Virus record (IMG/VR): IMGVR_UViG_3300010401_000019
Coordinates: 1 to 41,851 of that record
DNA length: 41,851 nt
Direction: 5' to 3' (one strand)
Origin: a virus
Within the stretch, counting starts at the first letter, position 1, and every line of letters starts with the position of its first letter. This document shows, one piece after another, positions 1 through 6,670 of this stretch. The notes beneath the pieces were generated by a model. That model saw only the letters and a program-made list of their open reading frames with translations, made no database searches and was not told the origin of the DNA. The position numbers and the translations under genes were made by a program.

Positions 1-123
1 AAGTACGAAGCGCAGATGCAATTCCAGATGGCCTGCACGGGCCGGAAGTGGTGTGACTTCGCCTCTTACGATCCGCGCATGCCCGAGCATATGCGACTGT
101 TTGTCAAGCGCATGCCGCGAGAC
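1..123. repeat. 123-bp direct repeat, left copy (circular overlap)
   Basis: These 123 bases are identical to 41729-41851. The repeat lies wholly inside the coding sequence of the YqaJ-type exonuclease and joins its two halves in frame. That is what an assembly overlap of a circular or circularly permuted molecule looks like. A genuine short terminal repeat is less likely because packaging ends seldom sit in the middle of a metabolic gene. Confidence 0.95.
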
Positions 124-225
124 GACAAGCGCATTGCGGAGATAGAAGGCGAGATCGCGGCGTTTCTGCTCGAGATGGCCGTCAAGCTTTCCCAGCTCAA
201 TAGTCTCTATGCGGAGGCAGCATGA
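1..225 (+). CDS. YqaJ/lambda-type exonuclease, C-terminal part (continues from 41321)
   Basis: This is the 3' portion of the gene that starts at 41321; joined across the circle it is 633 nt (210 aa). Reading frame 1 runs open from the first base to a TGA at 223-225. The segment includes the conserved 'YEAQMQFQM' region, whose Gln residues are the motif III part of YqaJ/lambda exonuclease nucleases, and ends in a helical tail. NinB follows with an ATGA overlap, so the two are translationally coupled in one recombination operon. The ATG at 16 is an internal methionine, not the start. Confidence 0.9.
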   Translation, partial: KYEAQMQFQMACTGRKWCDFASYDPRMPEHMRLFVKRMPRDDKRIAEIEGEIAAFLLEMAVKLSQLNSLYAEAA

Positions 226-614
226 CCCGCGCCCTGGTCGAGATCAGAAGCCGTGCCGATCGCAATCTCATCGAGCGATGGGCGCATGGCGTTCCGGAAG
301 GAACGACAGTTGAGTTTCGTGCGCCTCGCCGTTCTCTCGATCAGAACGCGCTTATGTGGTCCCTCCTCCAGCAGATCAGCAAGCACGTCGACTGGTACGG
401 GCAGAAGCTGTCATCTGAAGATTGGAAGGACGTTCTGACCGCTTCGCTTCGCCGCACCCGCGTTGTTCCAGGCATCGACGCCGGCACATTCGTTCCGCTC
501 GGCATGCGGACTTCGCAGATGACGAAAGAGGAGATCAGCGAGCTAATTGAGCTGATCTACGCGTTCGGAGCGCAGAAGGAAGTTCGCTTCCGTGAGCTTG
601 AGGTGATCGCGTGA
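222..614 (+). CDS. ninB: NinB-like recombination protein
   Basis: This 130-aa protein resembles the NinB (lambda Orf) family, which binds single-stranded DNA or SSB and helps phage-encoded annealing proteins load. The family signature 'RRSLDQNALMWSLLQQIS' lies at residues 35-52, and 'WKDVLTASLRR' follows the expected spacing. The length agrees with the family (about 130-150 aa). The ATG at 222 overlaps the exonuclease stop (ATGA), and the gene ends overlapping the next start (GTGA). Its position after ERF and two exonucleases supports a role in phage recombination and replication. The call is by motif and neighbourhood. Confidence 0.88.
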   Translation: MTRALVEIRSRADRNLIERWAHGVPEGTTVEFRAPRRSLDQNALMWSLLQQISKHVDWYGQKLSSEDWKDVLTASLRRTRVVPGIDAGTFVPLGMRTSQMTKEEISELIELIYAFGAQKEVRFRELEVIA

Positions 615-979
615 GCCGTTCAACCGAGGAATGGATTGGCAAAAATGACGATGATGCGATCCCTCCTCGCGTTCGCCTTAGGGTGTTCGCTCGGGACAAT
701 GGTGTTTGTCATATCTCAGGCCGAAGAATCCGGCCGAGTGACGCATGGGACTGCGATCATATCGTCGCTCTTGCTAATGGCGGCGAGCATCGGGAGCGCA
801 ATCTTGCTCCAGCGCTTCGTGACAAGCACAGAGAAAAGACGGCCCAGGATGTAGCCGAAAAGGCCAAGAACGATCGCGTTCGCAAGCGCCATCTTGGCAT
901 CAAGAAGCCCAGCCGCTTCGCCTGCAGTCGAGACAGCCGATTCAAAAAACGAATTGATGGGACGGTGGTGCTGCGATGA
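611..979 (+). CDS. HNH endonuclease
   Basis: A 122-aa protein with a GTG start that overlaps the NinB stop (GTGA). The HNH core is visible: 'RDNGVCHISGRRIRP' followed by 'WDCDHIVALANGGEHRERN', giving the DH of the betabetaalpha-metal fold and the Asn about 18 residues later. The rest is Arg/Lys-rich and helical, as in many small phage HNH nucleases. It could process recombination intermediates or be a selfish endonuclease. Its tight coupling to ninB argues for a resident phage function, but no substrate can be inferred. A C-x-I-S-G variant replaces the usual second Cys of a CxxC zinc knuckle. Confidence 0.85.
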   Translation: MSRSTEEWIGKNDDDAIPPRVRLRVFARDNGVCHISGRRIRPSDAWDCDHIVALANGGEHRERNLAPALRDKHREKTAQDVAEKAKNDRVRKRHLGIKKPSRFACSRDSRFKKRIDGTVVLR

Positions 980-1146
980 CCGAAGCCGAGCGTTTCAAGA
1001 ACTTCCGCGAGCGCACCTTGCCGCCATCCCACCGCGAAACCAGTGCAGGTCAAAATGCATGTCGCGCCGCATACGAACTTTATCGCGAGAGCCGCATCCA
1101 GAATTGGGGCTGTCCCGATCTGACGCCGAGAAGCGAGGAGGCCTGA
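976..1146 (+). CDS. small hypothetical protein (56 aa)
   Basis: Starts MTEAERFKNFRER with an ATG overlapping the HNH stop (ATGA) and ends at TGA 1144-1146. The product is hydrophilic, with many Arg and Glu, and ends PDLTPRSEEA; no domain is recognised. The coupled start and one-base gap to the next ATG support it as a true gene of the early operon. Confidence 0.6.
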   Translation: MTEAERFKNFRERTLPPSHRETSAGQNACRAAYELYRESRIQNWGCPDLTPRSEEA

Positions 1147-1147
1147 C

Positions 1148-1306
1148 ATGGGTTTCATAATCGCAGCGGCGGTGCTGGCATTCCTCGCCACCGGGATGGC
1201 TTCAACGATCGCGCCGCGCGACCGCAAAAATCCGACGCTTATCGGCGGAGTTGCCATTCTGTTTTTCTTTGCTGTGCTTCTCGCCTTAGCTGGAGCGACG
1301 ACATGA
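1148..1306 (+). CDS. small membrane protein (52 aa)
   Basis: Two hydrophobic stretches (about residues 3-18 and 32-50) are separated by a short basic loop 'APRDRKNPT', so it is probably a two-span membrane protein. The SD is the GAGG of the upstream gene end (GAGGCCTGACATG). It overlaps the next gene by ATGA. Its function is unknown; tiny membrane proteins in this position can serve in superinfection exclusion, but nothing in the sequence shows this. Confidence 0.6.
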   Translation: MGFIIAAAVLAFLATGMASTIAPRDRKNPTLIGGVAILFFFAVLLALAGATT

Positions 1307-1407
1307 ACATCGCGAAGGGAGTTCTCTCCGCTATTGCGCTGATTGTAGTGACCGGCTGCATTATCGGCATCGCCGCGGGCCTGGCTCAGATGGCGGGACT
1401 TCGCTGA
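1303..1407 (+). CDS. single-span membrane peptide (34 aa)
   Basis: The ATG overlaps the preceding stop (ATGA). Nearly the whole peptide is one hydrophobic helix (about residues 6-26) with a Cys in 'VVTGC', a lipobox-like string, so it may be either a single-span peptide or a tiny lipoprotein. Function unknown. Coupling to the preceding membrane protein suggests the two act together. Confidence 0.5.
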   Translation: MNIAKGVLSAIALIVVTGCIIGIAAGLAQMAGLR

Positions 1408-1443
1408 GATGGGCATGTTCACGGGTCTTGGGAACTAAGGAAC

Positions 1444-1626
1444 ATGACTTTTCAGCAATGGGCAGCCGTGAACCATCTCGAAATCTCCGAACGGGGAGCT
1501 TTTGAGGCCGTGTGGAATGAACTGAGCGGAGGCGGCTGCTCGCCCGGCAGGTGCCGCGACCTTCTCGATGACGTTCTGGCGCTCATGGAGCGCGCCTCGG
1601 AGGATGAAGACGATGACGCTTTTTAG
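1444..1626 (+). CDS. small hypothetical protein (60 aa)
   Basis: Preceded by the start cassette AGGAACATGAC (1438-1448), with SD AGGAA just before the ATG. The product begins MTFQQWAAVNHLEIS and ends in an acidic tail 'SEDEDDDAF'; it is otherwise helical with no recognised domain. The next gene starts 14 nt before its stop in another frame. Confidence 0.6.
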   Translation: MTFQQWAAVNHLEISERGAFEAVWNELSGGGCSPGRCRDLLDDVLALMERASEDEDDDAF

Positions 1627-1939
1627 GGACCACATCTCGGACCATCTCACTGGCGCGCCGGCAGATCAGCTTGCACGCCAGACCTATCCAGGGATGGCTC
1701 ACTTCGCTGCGACGGGCCCGCGAGGGAAGACGTGCAGGGAATGCATTTTCTGGAACCACGGTCCGCATGATTACCGCGCGAAGAACGGGAAGTACCGTGG
1801 CCTGATCGAGCCAGCCCGGTGCAAGAAGTATCAGCAGCTCACGACCTTTGAGGGCGACAAGATTCCAGACGAGGCCGCGGCGTGTCGCTACTTCGATCAG
1901 AACGAGACGCCTCCTGATCGATTTGCAAAGTCATCTTAA
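1613..1939 (+). CDS. CxxC-containing hypothetical protein (108 aa)
   Basis: Start ATG 1613 lies inside the end of the previous gene (14-nt overlap). The product carries 'CRECIFW' and later 'ARCKKY' and 'AACRYF', four Cys spaced like a small zinc-binding module; it also has a 'KNGKYRGLIEPARCKKY' segment. The family is not certain. It is one of about ten Cys-rich small proteins on this arm. Confidence 0.6.
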   Translation: MTLFRDHISDHLTGAPADQLARQTYPGMAHFAATGPRGKTCRECIFWNHGPHDYRAKNGKYRGLIEPARCKKYQQLTTFEGDKIPDEAAACRYFDQNETPPDRFAKSS

Positions 1940-1960
1940 TCCCCCGAATAGGAACATGAC

Positions 1961-2374
1961 ATGAGCGAAGAAGGCAAAGCCAAAGCAGCCCTCGCATACC
2001 TGCTTGATAAGCTGGTCTATTCGGACAGCTACGGCGTTCCCGGCAGTGAGTTTCATTGTTGTTTCTTGTGTAGCGGCGGCGGCTCTCCGAATACGCCATT
2101 CAGGCATGATGAAGAATGCCCGGCTCTGAAATGCGAGGGCACTGGTGAGGAGTGGTGGCTAGAGCATCAGGAGGAGATCAAAGAAATAGAAGCTGAGAAC
2201 GCGAAGTTGCGAAAACAGCTTGGTAAGCGAACTGAGGCGCTGGAGTTTCTTCTCAAGACGAAATGGAAGTCCATCGACAGGGACAATATGGAATTTGAGG
2301 GGCGCGTTACCTGTTTCCAGCTTGATCAGGCCCGTGCCGCCTTAACTGACGAACAAGGGAAGTCCGATGTGTGA
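1961..2374 (+). CDS. hypothetical protein with Cys cluster and coiled coil (137 aa)
   Basis: N-terminal helix, then a Cys cluster 'HCCFLCSGGG' with a later 'CPALKCEG', likely one zinc site, then a coiled coil from about residue 65 to 95 ('EIKEIEAENAKLRKQLGKR'). The upstream AGGAACATGAC cassette (1950-1960) contains its own ATG, which reads only ATG-ACA-TGA; the true ATG is 5 nt further on at 1961. The gene overlaps the next start by 8 nt. Function unknown. Confidence 0.6.
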   Translation: MSEEGKAKAALAYLLDKLVYSDSYGVPGSEFHCCFLCSGGGSPNTPFRHDEECPALKCEGTGEEWWLEHQEEIKEIEAENAKLRKQLGKRTEALEFLLKTKWKSIDRDNMEFEGRVTCFQLDQARAALTDEQGKSDV

Positions 2375-2567
2375 CTGCATAGAGAGCGTCAACAGCGAGT
2401 TGGCCAAGCACAACACAAAAATCGTTGTGCCGATGTGGACAGCATCCGGTCGACTTACGCCATTCGTTGAGACCACGAAGCTGGACACGAAGCAGCGCGG
2501 CAAGGCGAAGGCACTGTTCGCCACCTTCTGCCCGTTCTGCGGCGAGAAATATTCACAACCGACTTAA
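2367..2567 (+). CDS. zinc-ribbon-like small protein (66 aa)
   Basis: Begins MCDCIESVNSELAKHNTKI and ends with 'FCPFCGEKYSQPT', so a CxC at the N-terminus and a CPFCG knuckle at the C-terminus could together make one zinc ribbon. This is a common architecture in small proteins of proteobacterial phages. It overlaps the preceding gene by 8 nt. No catalytic function is expected. Confidence 0.65.
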   Translation: MCDCIESVNSELAKHNTKIVVPMWTASGRLTPFVETTKLDTKQRGKAKALFATFCPFCGEKYSQPT

Positions 2568-2580
2568 CGAGTTGTCAACG

Positions 2581-2769
2581 ATGACAAGTACATGGACGCA
2601 GGAAGACATCGACCACGATATGGGCATTGATGATGACTGCCCGAACTGTGGCGGCGAAGGCTTCTATTATTCCTGCTTCGAGGAATGGGCTTGCGTTGAT
2701 CCGGACGGCGGCTGCGGTCTTTGTCGGCGCCGTTGCGATTGGTGCAATTCAAAGCAAACCATCGGTTAG
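2581..2769 (+). CDS. zinc-ribbon-like small protein (62 aa)
   Basis: The sequence 'DDDCPNCGGEGFYYSC' and a C-terminal 'GCGLCRRRCDWC' give at least four CxxC-type pairs. It resembles the zinc-finger domain of DnaJ-type or rubredoxin-like knuckles but is too short for family assignment. The region just before the ATG is GTTGTCAACG, without a clear SD. Confidence 0.55.
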   Translation: MTSTWTQEDIDHDMGIDDDCPNCGGEGFYYSCFEEWACVDPDGGCGLCRRRCDWCNSKQTIG

Positions 2770-2774
2770 GGAAC

Positions 2775-3011
2775 ATGACGGACGACTTCTGCATCATCCA
2801 TGGATACGAGCACATGCGCTCTCAAATGGGCAATCCGATTCCGTGGTGCGAGGCCTGTGACAACGATCGGGCCCGAAAGCGGATTGTAACCGAGGAGGGC
2901 TGCCCGACATGCGCTGAATTGGCGCGCGGAAGCTTTGGCCCTTCTCACGATCCATCGCCCCGGTGCGAGAGCGGCAAGCGCCCGCATTGCACCTGCGACA
3001 TATGCTTCTGA
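2775..3011 (+). CDS. Cys-rich small protein (78 aa)
   Basis: Three Cys pairs are visible, 'CEAC', 'CPTC' and the C-terminal 'HCTCDICF', together with several His. The start is the ATG of a repeated cassette (AGGGAACATGAC). Probably a small zinc protein of unknown role; it lies directly upstream of the PAPS-reductase-like gene. Confidence 0.6.
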   Translation: MTDDFCIIHGYEHMRSQMGNPIPWCEACDNDRARKRIVTEEGCPTCAELARGSFGPSHDPSPRCESGKRPHCTCDICF

Positions 3012-3030
3012 ACTCAAGGTTAAGGGAAAC

Positions 3031-3798
3031 ATGACTGAACCTCGGGTAGTTTGCAGGTTTTCATGCGGGGCCGCCTCTGCCGTCGCAACGAAATTGACGC
3101 TCAGAAAATATGATCCCGCGCGGGTCGTGATCACCTATAGCGATACACGGTCTGAGCATCCCGACAACAAACGCTTCCTTGGCGATTGCCAGCGCTGGTT
3201 CAGCCACGAGATCATCACTCTCGCCTCAACCGACTATGCTGACACCTGGGATGTTTGGGAAAAGGAACGATTCATCGTTAGCAGGCATGGTGCTCCGTGC
3301 ACGGGGCTTTTGAAGCGTGAACCGACATACAGCTTTGCCCGCTCCGATGACATCTTGGTGTTTGGATATACCGCCGAGGAGCGCGACCGCGCGGAGCAGT
3401 TCCGCAAACAGAACTTCGAAGTAATGTTTGAAACACCACTGATCGAGGCTGGTTTGGGTAAGGCTGATTGCCTAGCCATGATTGAGCGAGCCGGGATCGA
3501 ACTGCCAGCGATGTACAAGCTGGGCTATCAGAACAATAACTGCATCGGCTGCCCGAAAGGCGGGATGGGATACTGGAATAAAATCCGCATCGATTTCCCA
3601 GAGACATTCGAGCGCATGGCCGCATTGCAGCGCAAGCTTGGCAAAGGCTCATCCTTTTGGCGCGAGCGAGACACTGGCATACGCATTAGTTTGGACGATT
3701 TGGCTCCAGATCGCGGCCACCTTCTCACCGAGCCAAATATAGAATGTTCGCTGGCTTGCCATAGTGCCGAAGTCGCGATTGCGGAGGCCGCCGAATGA
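3031..3798 (+). CDS. phage PAPS-reductase/adenine nucleotide alpha-hydrolase-like protein
   Basis: A 255-aa protein of the PP-loop (PAPS reductase / ATP pyrophosphatase) superfamily. The N-terminus 'CRFSCGAASAVATKL' (residues 8-22) is the nucleotide-binding loop, with SCGAAS in place of the usual SGGxxS. 'VVITYSDTRSEHPDN' follows, the strand and acidic residue typical of the fold. The C-terminal half has 'NNNCIGCPKGGMGYW', a CxxC that in relatives binds a metal or Fe-S cluster, then 'IRIDFPETFERM'. Relatives in phages are annotated as phosphoadenosine phosphosulfate reductases but rarely carry the assimilatory residues. Roles in nucleotide or nucleic-acid thiolation or modification are possible and unproven. 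The start sits in a GGGAAACATGAC cassette and the stop overlaps the next ATG. Confidence 0.8.
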   Translation: MTEPRVVCRFSCGAASAVATKLTLRKYDPARVVITYSDTRSEHPDNKRFLGDCQRWFSHEIITLASTDYADTWDVWEKERFIVSRHGAPCTGLLKREPTYSFARSDDILVFGYTAEERDRAEQFRKQNFEVMFETPLIEAGLGKADCLAMIERAGIELPAMYKLGYQNNNCIGCPKGGMGYWNKIRIDFPETFERMAALQRKLGKGSSFWRERDTGIRISLDDLAPDRGHLLTEPNIECSLACHSAEVAIAEAAE

Positions 3799-3893
3799 GC
3801 GATTTTCAGTTTTGGTCATTAATAGTCGTGGGCCTATCGGCGGCAAGTGCGTCACTGGTTGTTGCCATTCGCATGATTCGATCTTTCCCTTAA
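3795..3893 (+). CDS. single-span membrane peptide (32 aa)
   Basis: Coupled to the PAPS-reductase-like gene by an ATGA overlap. It is one hydrophobic helix ('LIVVGLSAASASLVVAI') with a basic C-terminus (RMIRSFP), so a cytoplasmic-tail single-pass peptide. It is too short to classify, and could be an unselected ORF, though the overlap favours a gene. Confidence 0.4.
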   Translation: MSDFQFWSLIVVGLSAASASLVVAIRMIRSFP

Positions 3894-3909
3894 CCTCAAG
3901 TCAAAAGAC

Positions 3910-4278
3910 ATGAACGCCGACCGCCGCATGACCCTCAAGCAAGCCGCCCTCGCCTTCTTTGGTGACGTGCGTCATGCCGCTACCTTGCGAGCGGAAATCG
4001 GCCGTGGGAATCTTGCAGCTTCAAAGATTGGTCGGGCATACTGGACGACGTTGACAGCCTTGCATGAGATGGAAGCCAAATGCCGCGTCGAAAGTCAGGC
4101 CCTAAACTCTGGTGGGACAAGAACCGAAAATCCTGGACCATCATCGACGGCCGATCTCGCCATCGCACAGGGTGCGGCGCTGAGGACCTTGAGGGGGCTG
4201 AAGCAGCACTTCGGAGTTACAGCGAAAGAAAGTATCGACCGGCCAAGTCTGAAGCGCCGCCCATTGCCGACATCATAG
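3910..4278 (+). CDS. excisionase-like DNA-binding protein overlapping the integrase
   Basis: The N-terminal half, 'MTLKQAALAFFGDVRHAATL' then 'EIGRGNLAASKIGRAYWTT', has the pattern of a MerR/excisionase-type winged helix: helix, basic recognition segment with 'GRGNL', then a wing with the conserved Tyr/Trp. Position immediately before the integrase is the usual place for Xis. The frame stays open for 199 nt inside the integrase gene, giving a Ser/Thr-rich then helical tail ('AALRTLRGLK'). Starts at 3910 or 3928 are both possible; neither has a strong SD. If the tail is real, the two proteins are encoded in overlapping frames. Confidence 0.7.
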   Translation: MNADRRMTLKQAALAFFGDVRHAATLRAEIGRGNLAASKIGRAYWTTLTALHEMEAKCRVESQALNSGGTRTENPGPSSTADLAIAQGAALRTLRGLKQHFGVTAKESIDRPSLKRRPLPTS

Positions 4279-5075
4279 CAACATATGCCGAGGAGCACGT
4301 GAAGCACCTCGTTAGCGGAAAGCATATCAGTTACGACTTGGAGAAGCTGACAAAATGGTGGGGTACGAAGCGCGTCACGGATATTACTGCCACTACCTGC
4401 AGGGCCTATGCTTCCATGAGGAATGCACCGGTTTGCGCTCGGAGGGAGTTGGGTTTCCTACATGCCTCAATCCGGTATTGGCAGCGAGAGCACGCGCCGA
4501 TGATGGCCGTGCCAACGATCAAGCTACCTCCCAAGCCAGCGCCGCGGCAGGATTTCATGACCAGGGAGCAAGCCGCCATCTTCCTTTGGAAGGCCCGCAG
4601 GACGCCTCATCTGGCAAGGTTCTTTCTATTGGGTTGGTATACCGGAAGCCGACGTAGCGTGATTACGGGTCTGAAATGGTCGATGGTCGATCTTGAAACC
4701 GGGGTGATGCGAAGGAAAGAACGCAATGCCGTCCAAACCAAAAAACGAGCACCGCCTGTCCGATTGGGAAATCGGATACTTGCGCACCTTAAGCGATGGC
4801 ACAAGCTTGATGGTGGAAGAGGTCCAATTGTCCACTTTAGAGGCGTACAGATTCACCGTCCTGTTTCGTCCTGGGAGCGTATCCGGCGGGACGCTGGCCT
4901 TCCTGGATATGTTGTACCGCATGTGCTCCGACACAGCCGCGCAACCCATTTGCTGCGCGCCGGAGTCAGCCCTTGGGAAGTTTCGAACGCCCTCGGAATG
5001 AACATGCAGACTTTGATTTCAACATACGGTCACCACATGCCCGACTGGCAGAAGGATGCAGCCAATGTCCGATGA
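4080..5075 (+). CDS. int: tyrosine-type site-specific integrase
   Basis: A 331-aa tyrosine recombinase that would insert the phage into the host chromosome. The N-terminus 'MPRRKSGPKLWWDKNRKSW' is an arm-binding-type segment. The core-binding SAM-like domain covers about residues 55-160. The catalytic domain shows the first Arg in 'YTGSRRSVITGLKW', the HxxR box in 'HVLRHSRATHLLRAGVSP', and the nucleophile Tyr in 'LISTYGHHMP' near the C-terminus. The length is typical. It is preceded by the overlapping excisionase and followed by a 55-aa gene whose ATG lies 11 nt before the integrase stop. An attP is expected close by but no core could be identified without the host sequence. Confidence 0.93.
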   Translation: MPRRKSGPKLWWDKNRKSWTIIDGRSRHRTGCGAEDLEGAEAALRSYSERKYRPAKSEAPPIADIIATYAEEHVKHLVSGKHISYDLEKLTKWWGTKRVTDITATTCRAYASMRNAPVCARRELGFLHASIRYWQREHAPMMAVPTIKLPPKPAPRQDFMTREQAAIFLWKARRTPHLARFFLLGWYTGSRRSVITGLKWSMVDLETGVMRRKERNAVQTKKRAPPVRLGNRILAHLKRWHKLDGGRGPIVHFRGVQIHRPVSSWERIRRDAGLPGYVVPHVLRHSRATHLLRAGVSPWEVSNALGMNMQTLISTYGHHMPDWQKDAANVR

Positions 5076-5232
5076 TTTAAAACTCATACTGAAGACCATT
5101 GATGCGCTGGACGAAACCGATCCTCGGCAGACAATTCCCGCCATTCAGGCCGAGCGCCAAAAGCTTCTTCTTATGGCCGCTCGCCTCGTTAGCATTACCG
5201 AAAGATTACCAGAGACGCAGAAAACCCTATAA
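5065..5232 (+). CDS. small helical protein after integrase (55 aa)
   Basis: Starts MSDDLKLILKTIDALDET within the last 11 nt of the integrase and ends at TAA 5230-5232. The composition is amphipathic-helical ('IQAERQKLLLMAARLVS'). No domain is recognised. The overlap suggests it is translated with the integrase. Confidence 0.55.
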   Translation: MSDDLKLILKTIDALDETDPRQTIPAIQAERQKLLLMAARLVSITERLPETQKTL

Positions 5233-5326
5233 AATGGCTGAAAATCGTGCTAGCGTCCCAAATACTGGTCTTTAGCCTCACCACCTAACCCATTGATATT
5301 TCGAGACTGACACAGTGGAATACAGC
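5233..5326. other. 94-nt gap downstream of integrase; possible regulatory or attP segment
   Basis: The gap follows the int-coupled small gene and precedes the next small gene at 5327. It contains no ORF with an SD. It is the only noncoding stretch near the integrase and so the most natural place for attP or for a promoter of the downstream genes, but no tRNA-like core or clear -35/-10 pair is evident. Confidence 0.3.
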
Positions 5327-5545
5327 ATGAACGAACCGCGAAACAAAGGCCGTAGCGTTACCAATGCATTACCCCGTCGCTATCGTTTCACTGATGGTGA
5401 TGGTCGGCCCTACGCCCCCTTTCGCCTCAAGCCCGGCGTCGTCCTCTCAGAGGTTGTCGCCGCATCCTTCCCGGGCGAGGCGGCTGACACTGCTTGGGGC
5501 TTGGAGCAGGTTAACCGCCCGCGGCAGGGAGGAGAAGATGATTAA
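5327..5545 (+). CDS. small hypothetical protein (72 aa)
   Basis: The ATG at 5327 is chosen over an in-frame GTG at 5315. The product 'MNEPRNKGRSVTNALPRRYR' starts basic and ends acidic ('RPRQGGEDD'); the middle 'PYAPFRLKPGVVLSEVVAAS' may form a small beta structure. It overlaps the next start by 8 nt. Unknown family. Confidence 0.5.
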   Translation: MNEPRNKGRSVTNALPRRYRFTDGDGRPYAPFRLKPGVVLSEVVAASFPGEAADTAWGLEQVNRPRQGGEDD

Positions 5546-5972
5546 GGAATTGGTCGATCAAGTGGCGCAAGCCATGATGCGCGTAAATGAACATACGGAG
5601 GGATTGGCCTATTCGCATCTCATGCGTGAGATGGCCATCGTTGCCGTTGCTACCTGCGGAAAGGGAACGCTGCCGGCATCCAATGATATAAACGAAGACA
5701 ATATAACTCCCCTTCCCGTTGTCCGCGTTGAACGATGGGGCGAATATATGAGCGATGCAACATCCAGAGACTGGCGGCCGATTGAATCCGCCCCGCGGGA
5801 CGGGACCTGGATCGCAGCCCTTTATTCTAACAACCTCTACTACGAGCCCGTCATCGTGCATTGGGACGACGATGCAGGTCCCTATTCATGGGTTGGCCGC
5901 GAAAATGCTTATTCAGAAGGGCGCATCAGCCTGTGGGCACCGATTCCGCCGCTGCCAGAAATTCCAGACTGA
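5538..5972 (+). CDS. hypothetical protein with DUF551-like C-terminal part (144 aa)
   Basis: The first 45 or so residues are helical ('MIKELVDQVAQAMMRVN'). The second half, 'WRPIESAPRDGTWIAALYS' followed by 'IVHWDDDAGPYSWVGRENA' and a closing 'LWAPIPPLPE', has the W-x-P-I-x-x-A-P-x-D-G-T pattern of a small beta-rich domain common in phage and rhizobial proteins (DUF551-like). An internal ATG at 5748 (MSDATSRDW) could start that domain alone, so this may be a fusion of two small genes. The start at 5538 is next to AGGGAGGAGAAG, a good SD. Confidence 0.6.
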   Translation: MIKELVDQVAQAMMRVNEHTEGLAYSHLMREMAIVAVATCGKGTLPASNDINEDNITPLPVVRVERWGEYMSDATSRDWRPIESAPRDGTWIAALYSNNLYYEPVIVHWDDDAGPYSWVGRENAYSEGRISLWAPIPPLPEIPD

Positions 5973-5995
5973 ACGGCAAGGTAAGGGGACTGGTG

Positions 5996-6217
5996 ATGAT
6001 AGATGATCCCGATAGAGAAAGGCGCACGGGCGCGCATCTTCTCCAAACGGCACGATCTCTGGGCTGGAAAGATGATGGCGAGGGAGCGCTTGAATTTATG
6101 TTGAGACGCACCCGTGAGGTGGCAATTGAGGATTGTCAAGATGCGCCTGCTCCAGAAACATGCTTCGACTGCGGCAAACGCGAGCCCTGCGATGACGATT
6201 GTCCGAATGCCCCTTAA
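5996..6217 (+). CDS. Cys-rich small protein (73 aa)
   Basis: Helical N-terminal 50 residues, then a C-terminal cluster 'CFDCGKREPCDDDCPNAP' that can bind one zinc. The SD is AAGGGG before the GTG/ATG pair; the ATG at 5996 is preferred. Unknown role, one of the CxxC series. Confidence 0.55.
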   Translation: MIDDPDRERRTGAHLLQTARSLGWKDDGEGALEFMLRRTREVAIEDCQDAPAPETCFDCGKREPCDDDCPNAP

Positions 6218-6239
6218 CGCGCCCTCAAAGGAAACGACG

Positions 6240-6371
6240 ATGCTCAAGAGACTATGGTGCTACTTCCGAGGCCATCCATATCCGTGGGTTTACATCTGCG
6301 AGCCTGACGATTGGATTCTCAATAGCATGCCGCCGAGCAAGTGTTCGAACTGCGGGTGCACGTCTCACTAA
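6240..6371 (+). CDS. very small Cys-rich protein (43 aa)
   Basis: An SD AAGGAAA stands 8 nt before the ATG. The product begins MLKRLWCYFRGHPYPW and ends 'PSKCSNCGCTSH', so a zinc-knuckle-like end follows an aromatic, basic N-terminus. Short proteins of this style, a basic start then a CxxCG end, are frequent in rhizobial phages. Function unknown. Confidence 0.55.
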   Translation: MLKRLWCYFRGHPYPWVYICEPDDWILNSMPPSKCSNCGCTSH

Positions 6372-6381
6372 AGGAAGCCAC

Positions 6382-6651
6382 ATGAGCGACATTATGCAAT
6401 CGCTGGTCCGACAGAACCTCATGCAAAGGGAGGGCTACTCGCCCTATTGCGGAGCGGCCAAGTGCTCCCATCGCTGGCCGCGAACCGTATTCGATGGAGA
6501 GCAATTTAAGTGCGATTGCGGCTGGCGCTCACGCTTCGAACCCGAGTTCATCGCTCGATACAAAGAGCGGTGGGGATCGCCAAAGACAATGTCTGACCAG
6601 ATCGAACTGGCGGCAGCGCGGGCGGCGATCCGCAACGTCGTCATTCCTTAA
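6382..6651 (+). CDS. hypothetical protein with Cys pairs (89 aa)
   Basis: SD AAGGAAG precedes the ATG. Two Cys pairs, 'YCGAAKCSHRW' and 'KCDCGWRSRF', form a likely zinc-ribbon core; the C-terminus is helical ('IELAAARAAIRNVVIP'). No named family. Confidence 0.55.
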   Translation: MSDIMQSLVRQNLMQREGYSPYCGAAKCSHRWPRTVFDGEQFKCDCGWRSRFEPEFIARYKERWGSPKTMSDQIELAAARAAIRNVVIP

Positions 6652-6670
6652 CGCGTCGAATGGGTGAGCC

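Noticed and set aside
757-1422. Long minus-strand ORF (221 aa) opposite the NinB/HNH gene cluster
   Set aside because: It is antisense to several coupled + genes, has no SD and reads as Arg/Ser-rich mirror sequence.
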